Assembly (NCBI RefSeq): GCF_007725405.1
Contig: NZ_CP042163.1
Coordinates: 3,286,001 to 3,350,000, forward strand
DNA: 64,000 nt
From: Shouchella miscanthi
GTDB taxonomy: Bacteria; Bacillota; Bacilli; Bacillales; Bacillaceae_D
Reading direction: 5' to 3'
The translations under genes were made by a program, and so were the position numbers. The notes below the pieces were generated by a model that did not search any database, had not been told where the DNA came from, and saw only the letters and a program-made list of their open reading frames with translations. Shown piece after piece: positions 60,341 to 64,000 of this stretch; the stretch's first letter is position 1; each line of letters begins with the position of its first letter.

Positions 60341-61158
60341 TGTTCCATCCAGTTTGGCTTTCCAAACCCTTCAAACTCTTCATCGATGACAGCTTCAAAT
60401 TCGTCCGATTCAATAACCGCTTGAATATCTTGAGCTAATTGTCCGTCTACGTCTTCAGAACGAACCGCAACCACATTTCGGTATTGATCAGCCATATCTT
60501 CCAACTCTAATGCCGTTGTTAAATCCAACCCTGCCGAAAGAGCAAAATTACCTGGCACGGCAGTGAGTGGCTTTTGCCCTACTTCTCTTGGAAGCTGCGC
60601 GGCTTCGAGTTCAACAAATTGGAGATTGTGTTTGTTTTCATCAATGTCTTGAATAGAAACTGTTAACGGATCGATTTCGTCTTTAAATGTAATTAAGCCA
60701 GCATCTTCTAACATTAAAAAGGCTCTTGCCCCATTGGTCGGGTCATTAGGTATCGCTATTTCTACACCATCTTCAATGTCCTCTAGCGATTGGTACGCTT
60801 CTGAGTAGATACCCATTGGGGCAGTTGGTACCGTTACTAAGCTAGCTAAGTCTAAATCATTGTTTTCTGCAAAAGCATCTAGATAGACTTGGTGCTGAAA
60901 TAAATTTGCATCATCTGTGCCATTGGCAAGCTCACGATTTGGGATAATATAATCCTGGTATTCATTGATCGTAACAGAATACCCTTTTTCTTCAAGGCCA
61001 GGAACGATGGCTTTTGTGAGCATATCACTATACGGTCCGGCTGTCGCACCAAAACTTATTTCTTGACTATCCTCTCCTGCATTACTGTCACCACATGCAC
61101 TTAATGTTACTAATGCTCCAAGTGTAGCTACACTCCAAATCCAGTTGGTATTCTTCAT
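60337..61158 (-). CDS. metQ: Methionine ABC transporter lipoprotein MetQ
   Basis: A 273-residue lipoprotein of the NlpA/MetQ family. The signal peptide ends in the lipobox LSACGD, and NEYQDYIIPNRELANGT and LFQHQVYLDAF are family motifs. It captures methionine for MetI-MetN. Confidence 0.95.
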   Translation of the reverse strand: MKNTNWIWSVATLGALVTLSACGDSNAGEDSQEISFGATAGPYSDMLTKAIVPGLEEKGYSVTINEYQDYIIPNRELANGTDDANLFQHQVYLDAFAENNDLDLASLVTVPTAPMGIYSEAYQSLEDIEDGVEIAIPNDPTNGARAFLMLEDAGLITFKDEIDPLTVSIQDIDENKHNLQFVELEAAQLPREVGQKPLTAVPGNFALSAGLDLTTALELEDMADQYRNVVAVRSEDVDGQLAQDIQAVIESDEFEAVIDEEFEGFGKPNWMEQ

Positions 61159-61179
61159 TTGTTTCTCTCCTTTAATTGT

Positions 61180-61851
61180 CTATTTTCTTTTATCTGTCGT
61201 TTTTGCAATAGAGTCTCCAAGTAATTGCAATACTTGAACAAACGCAATTAAAATTACGACCGTTGAAATCATAATGGTATTGTCGTAGCGATAATGACCA
61301 TAACGGATTGCTAAATCCCCAACACCGCCTCCACCAATCACACCAGCCATTGCTGAATAGGCAACAAGACTAATGACGGTTAAGGTTAATCCTTGAATCA
61401 TTGAGGCTCTGCCTTCTAAAAACAACACATCTTTAATAATCATCCATGGTGTTGCACCTGTAGCAACAGCTGCTTCAATCATCCCTTTATCAATCTCACG
61501 CATAGCACTCTCCACAATTCGAGCAAAGAAAGGAATGGCTGCTACTGATAGCGAAACACTTGCTGCAACAGGACCGGTTGTCGTTCCTACAATAAGGTTC
61601 GTAAACGGATATAATGCAACGAGTAAGATGATAAATGGTATCGAACGTATGATATTCACAAAAACACCTAACACATTCTGCACCACACGATTCTCCCAAA
61701 ATAAGCCCCGATCTGTTGCAAACAACACAACCCCTAACGGAAAGCCGATAACAATCGCCACAGCGGTGGAAATACTAATCATCAACAGTGTTTCAAGAAA
61801 TGCACTCCACATTGTAGGCAACATCTCAATTAAGTGGGGAATGTCCATCAC
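61180..61851 (-). CDS. metI: Methionine ABC transporter permease MetI
   Basis: A 223-residue permease with five helices and the EAA loop (EAAVATGATPWMIIKDV). It overlaps the metN end by 26 bases. It forms the channel of the uptake complex. Confidence 0.95.
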   Translation of the reverse strand: MMDIPHLIEMLPTMWSAFLETLLMISISTAVAIVIGFPLGVVLFATDRGLFWENRVVQNVLGVFVNIIRSIPFIILLVALYPFTNLIVGTTTGPVAASVSLSVAAIPFFARIVESAMREIDKGMIEAAVATGATPWMIIKDVLFLEGRASMIQGLTLTVISLVAYSAMAGVIGGGGVGDLAIRYGHYRYDNTIMISTVVILIAFVQVLQLLGDSIAKTTDKRK

Positions 61852-62851
61852 GAATCACCTCCACTTCAGCAGAACGCTTTTCAATATAAGCCAATGCTTG
61901 TTTAACGGCCACCGCTTCTCCTTGAAGCTCAAGGATAAAAATACCTAAAGGCTTTCCATCAATATATTCAATGGCACCATGTAAGAAATTACCGTTTAAC
62001 GAAAATTGTTGTAGCATATCAGAAATAATACCTTCTCCAGCAATCTCTCCTTTAAATACCACTTTTGCAATAGTACCCGTAAACTGCGCAAGGGTTCGCT
62101 CTGGAACGTTAAACGAAACAACATTCTCAATAAATTCTTTTGTTAATTCTTCTTTCGGTTCGGCAAACAAGTCATATACGTTACCTTGTTCAACAATTTT
62201 GCCATCTTGCATCACCGCCATCTTATGACAAATCTCTTTTACAACGTTCATTTCATGCGTGATAAGGACGATCGTTAAACCTAATTCCTTATTCAACGAT
62301 TGAAGTAACTGCAAGATGGATTTCGTCGTTGTCGGGTCAAGTGCAGAAGTGGCTTCATCACATAGCAAAACACGTGGGTTATTTGCAAGTGCTCTCGCTA
62401 TACCAACCCGTTGCTTTTGTCCACCGCTTAACTGGGCAGGGTACGCATCTCGCTTATCGGAAAGACCCACACGCTTGAGCAGTTCGTCCACCCTTGTTGG
62501 GACAGTGCTCTGTTCAACTCCTGCTGCTTTAAGTGCAAATGCGATATTTCCATAAACCGTCTTCTGATTAATCAAATAAAAGTGTTGAAAAATCATTCCA
62601 ATTTTTAAACGAGCTTCCCGTAGCCTGCTTGAATTTAGTTTCGTTAAATCAATACCGTCAACATTAATGGTTCCGCTTGTTGGACGTTCTAGCAAATTCA
62701 TACAGCGTAGGAGTGAACTTTTTCCTGCACCTGAATAACCAACAATGCCAAATATTTCTCCTTTTTCGACTCTAAACGAAACATTATCTACACCAATAAC
62801 CGTTCTTTTTTTGCTCTTATAAATCTTTGTTAATTCACGCGCTTCAATCAT
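61826..62851 (-). CDS. metN: Methionine ABC transporter ATPase MetN
   Basis: A 341-residue ATPase: Walker A GYSGAGKSSL, signature LSGGQKQRVGIARAL, Walker B LLCDEATSALD, and a C-terminal NIL regulatory domain (about 265-335) that binds methionine. It powers the transporter and is the first gene of the operon. Confidence 0.97.
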   Translation of the reverse strand: MIEARELTKIYKSKKRTVIGVDNVSFRVEKGEIFGIVGYSGAGKSSLLRCMNLLERPTSGTINVDGIDLTKLNSSRLREARLKIGMIFQHFYLINQKTVYGNIAFALKAAGVEQSTVPTRVDELLKRVGLSDKRDAYPAQLSGGQKQRVGIARALANNPRVLLCDEATSALDPTTTKSILQLLQSLNKELGLTIVLITHEMNVVKEICHKMAVMQDGKIVEQGNVYDLFAEPKEELTKEFIENVVSFNVPERTLAQFTGTIAKVVFKGEIAGEGIISDMLQQFSLNGNFLHGAIEYIDGKPLGIFILELQGEAVAVKQALAYIEKRSAEVEVIRDGHSPLN

Positions 62852-62865
62852 CCACTCACTCCCAA

Positions 62866-62900
62866 ATAAAAAATGCTTCTTTCATGATGAAAGAAGCATC
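62866..62900 (-). terminator. S-box terminator
   Basis: ATGCTTCTTTCAT and ATGAAAGAAGCAT form a 13-base stem followed by TTTTT on the minus strand. It is the expression platform that stops transcription when SAM is bound. Confidence 0.9.
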
Positions 62901-62921
62901 GAAAACCGGTCTGTTTTTTCG

Positions 62922-63028
62922 ACTTATCTTCCAGAATAAAATGATTCTGTAGGATTTGGCACCTTCCAAATAAATGTGGAGGTTGCTGGACGTCAACGGG
63001 CCTATTCCCTCAGTCGCTCTTGATAAGT
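62922..63028 (-). ncRNA. SAM-I (S-box) riboswitch
   Basis: On the minus strand CTTATCAAGAG opens the P1 stem, followed by CTGAGGGA, GGCCC, CAGCAACC and the closing GATAAG, the known S-box core. It switches off metNIQ when SAM is high. Confidence 0.95.
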
Positions 63029-63051
63029 GTTAACGATTTAGTTGTCTTTGT

Positions 63052-63080
63052 ATACTACCGTGTTGCGACTCTTTTGTCAA
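63052..63080 (-). promoter_or_regulatory. SigA promoter of the metNIQ operon
   Basis: On the minus strand TTGACA (complement of 63075-63080), 17-base spacer, TAGTAT (complement of 63052-63057). It lies 25 bases before the riboswitch. Confidence 0.75.
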
Positions 63081-63111
63081 AACAAAATCTTACCATTTAT
63101 TTTAATTCATA

Positions 63112-63999
63112 TTAGCTCTCTTCTTCTATCAATCCCTCTTCAACGAGGAATTCATAGGCAACGATGGCCACACTTTGCCTTTCAATATCAACTTGATAAT
63201 TTAAGGCTCGCATTTTTTCACTATCAAGAATGTCCGCTAGTGGTTGCAACAACTGTTCAATTTCTGGATTGTCTTCAAATACATCTAAACGAATTTGTAC
63301 AGCTGCATTATAAGGAGCAAAAAAGGTGTGATCGTCTTCTAAAATGATTTGGTCATAATCATCAATCCTTGCATCCGTTTCGTACCCCATTGCTACTTCT
63401 AATTCCTCATTGTACAACGCTTCGTACAATAACCCAGCATCCATGTATTCAATGTTTCCATTCCCAAATTCAAATTCATATGTTTCTTGAAGACCTGGAA
63501 GACCATCCGCCCGATTGGCAAACGCGGCATCGGTACCCATCCGAATTTCACCTGGATTGTCTTTCACGTATTGAGCTAAATCAGACAACGACTGAATTTC
63601 TAACTCCTCGGCCTGTGCACGGTTCATGATGAGCGCGTACGTATTGTTCACATTTGAAATGTTCATCCAGTGTAGTCCATTCTCTCTGTCTACTTCTTGG
63701 AGTGTTTCGTATGCTTCTTCAGGGTCTGTGATTGGCTCCATATTTAAATACGTTGCAATCGCTGTTCCTGTGTACTCCCAAGACACATCCACTTGACCAT
63801 TTTCTAAAGCAGAGCGAAGGACATTACTTCCTAAATTCTCTACTTGTCGAACCTGATATCCCGCATCTTCGAGAATAAAATACGTCATTTCCGATAAAAG
63901 ATATTGCTCTGTGAACGATTTAGCACCTATTGTAATACTGTCCCCGAAGCCTAAGTAGCTACAACCGCTTAAGGATACACCTAAGAGGACAACTGAACC
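63112..63999 (-). CDS. Osmoprotectant ABC transporter substrate-binding lipoprotein (OpuCC/OpuBC-like), partial
   Basis: The gene continues past the window end. Visible are the end of a signal peptide with lipobox (LSGCSYLGFG), then SITIGAKSFTEQYLLSEM and NGLHWMNISNVNNTYALIMN, typical of glycine betaine/carnitine/choline-binding proteins of the OpuBC/OpuCC group. The start codon lies beyond 64000. Confidence 0.92.
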   Translation of the reverse strand, partial: GSVVLLGVSLSGCSYLGFGDSITIGAKSFTEQYLLSEMTYFILEDAGYQVRQVENLGSNVLRSALENGQVDVSWEYTGTAIATYLNMEPITDPEEAYETLQEVDRENGLHWMNISNVNNTYALIMNRAQAEELEIQSLSDLAQYVKDNPGEIRMGTDAAFANRADGLPGLQETYEFEFGNGNIEYMDAGLLYEALYNEELEVAMGYETDARIDDYDQIILEDDHTFFAPYNAAVQIRLDVFEDNPEIEQLLQPLADILDSEKMRALNYQVDIERQSVAIVAYEFLVEEGLIEEES

Positions 64000-64000
64000 G

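Overview
The window is a Bacillaceae chromosome segment (Firmicutes, low to moderate GC, strong GGAGG ribosome binding sites). The host part on the right carries groES-groEL under a CIRCE element, next to ydiL and ydiK homologues as in Bacillus subtilis, followed by a metNIQ operon behind a SAM-I (S-box) riboswitch and the start of an osmoprotectant ABC-transporter gene. The genus is not certain; a Bacillus-like or alkaliphilic relative is an inference.

About 53 kb (3081-55955) is one apparently complete temperate siphophage prophage integrated at the 3' end of groEL. Its attachment core covers the last five groEL codons plus the stop codon and is present at both ends. From right to left: integrase and CI/Cro switch (53.9-55.9 kb); early genes with Rad52-like annealing protein, Gam-like protein and many tiny ORFs (49.2-53.9 kb); antirepressor, replication initiator with internal iterons, and helicase loader (45.8-48.2 kb); a phage sigma factor, SSB, dUTPase and nucleases (39.5-45.4 kb); an ArpU-like activator and the late promoter (39.0-39.5 kb); a structured, gene-free late leader with a tRNA-like fold (38.6-39.0 kb); terminase, portal, capsid, tail and fibre genes (13.4-36.5 kb); lysis genes (11.1-13.3 kb); and an accessory left arm (3.1-10.9 kb). 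The left arm holds a putative defence cassette (DUF3644/HEPN and a RipA-like membrane protein), a LexA-type promoter, an FtsK/RHH/VirB2-like module, and next to attL an arbitrium-type aimR-aimP pair that probably decides between lysis and lysogeny.

The first 3.1 kb is the decayed right end of a second prophage at the same site. It ends with a frameshifted integrase directly before an attachment core, and it shares at least four short segments with the intact prophage, so the two elements look like a tandem insertion.

Points that deserve most attention: the arbitrium locus with a duplicated C-terminal peptide motif and a matching inverted-repeat operator; the tRNA-like late leader RNA followed by several terminators that late transcription must pass; two programmed frameshifts in the tail genes, one of them +1 at CCC-UAA adding a Pro/Glu-rich tail to the major tail protein; and a second tyrosine recombinase inside the tail module. 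All calls rest on reading the sequence and on family knowledge; no database search was done.
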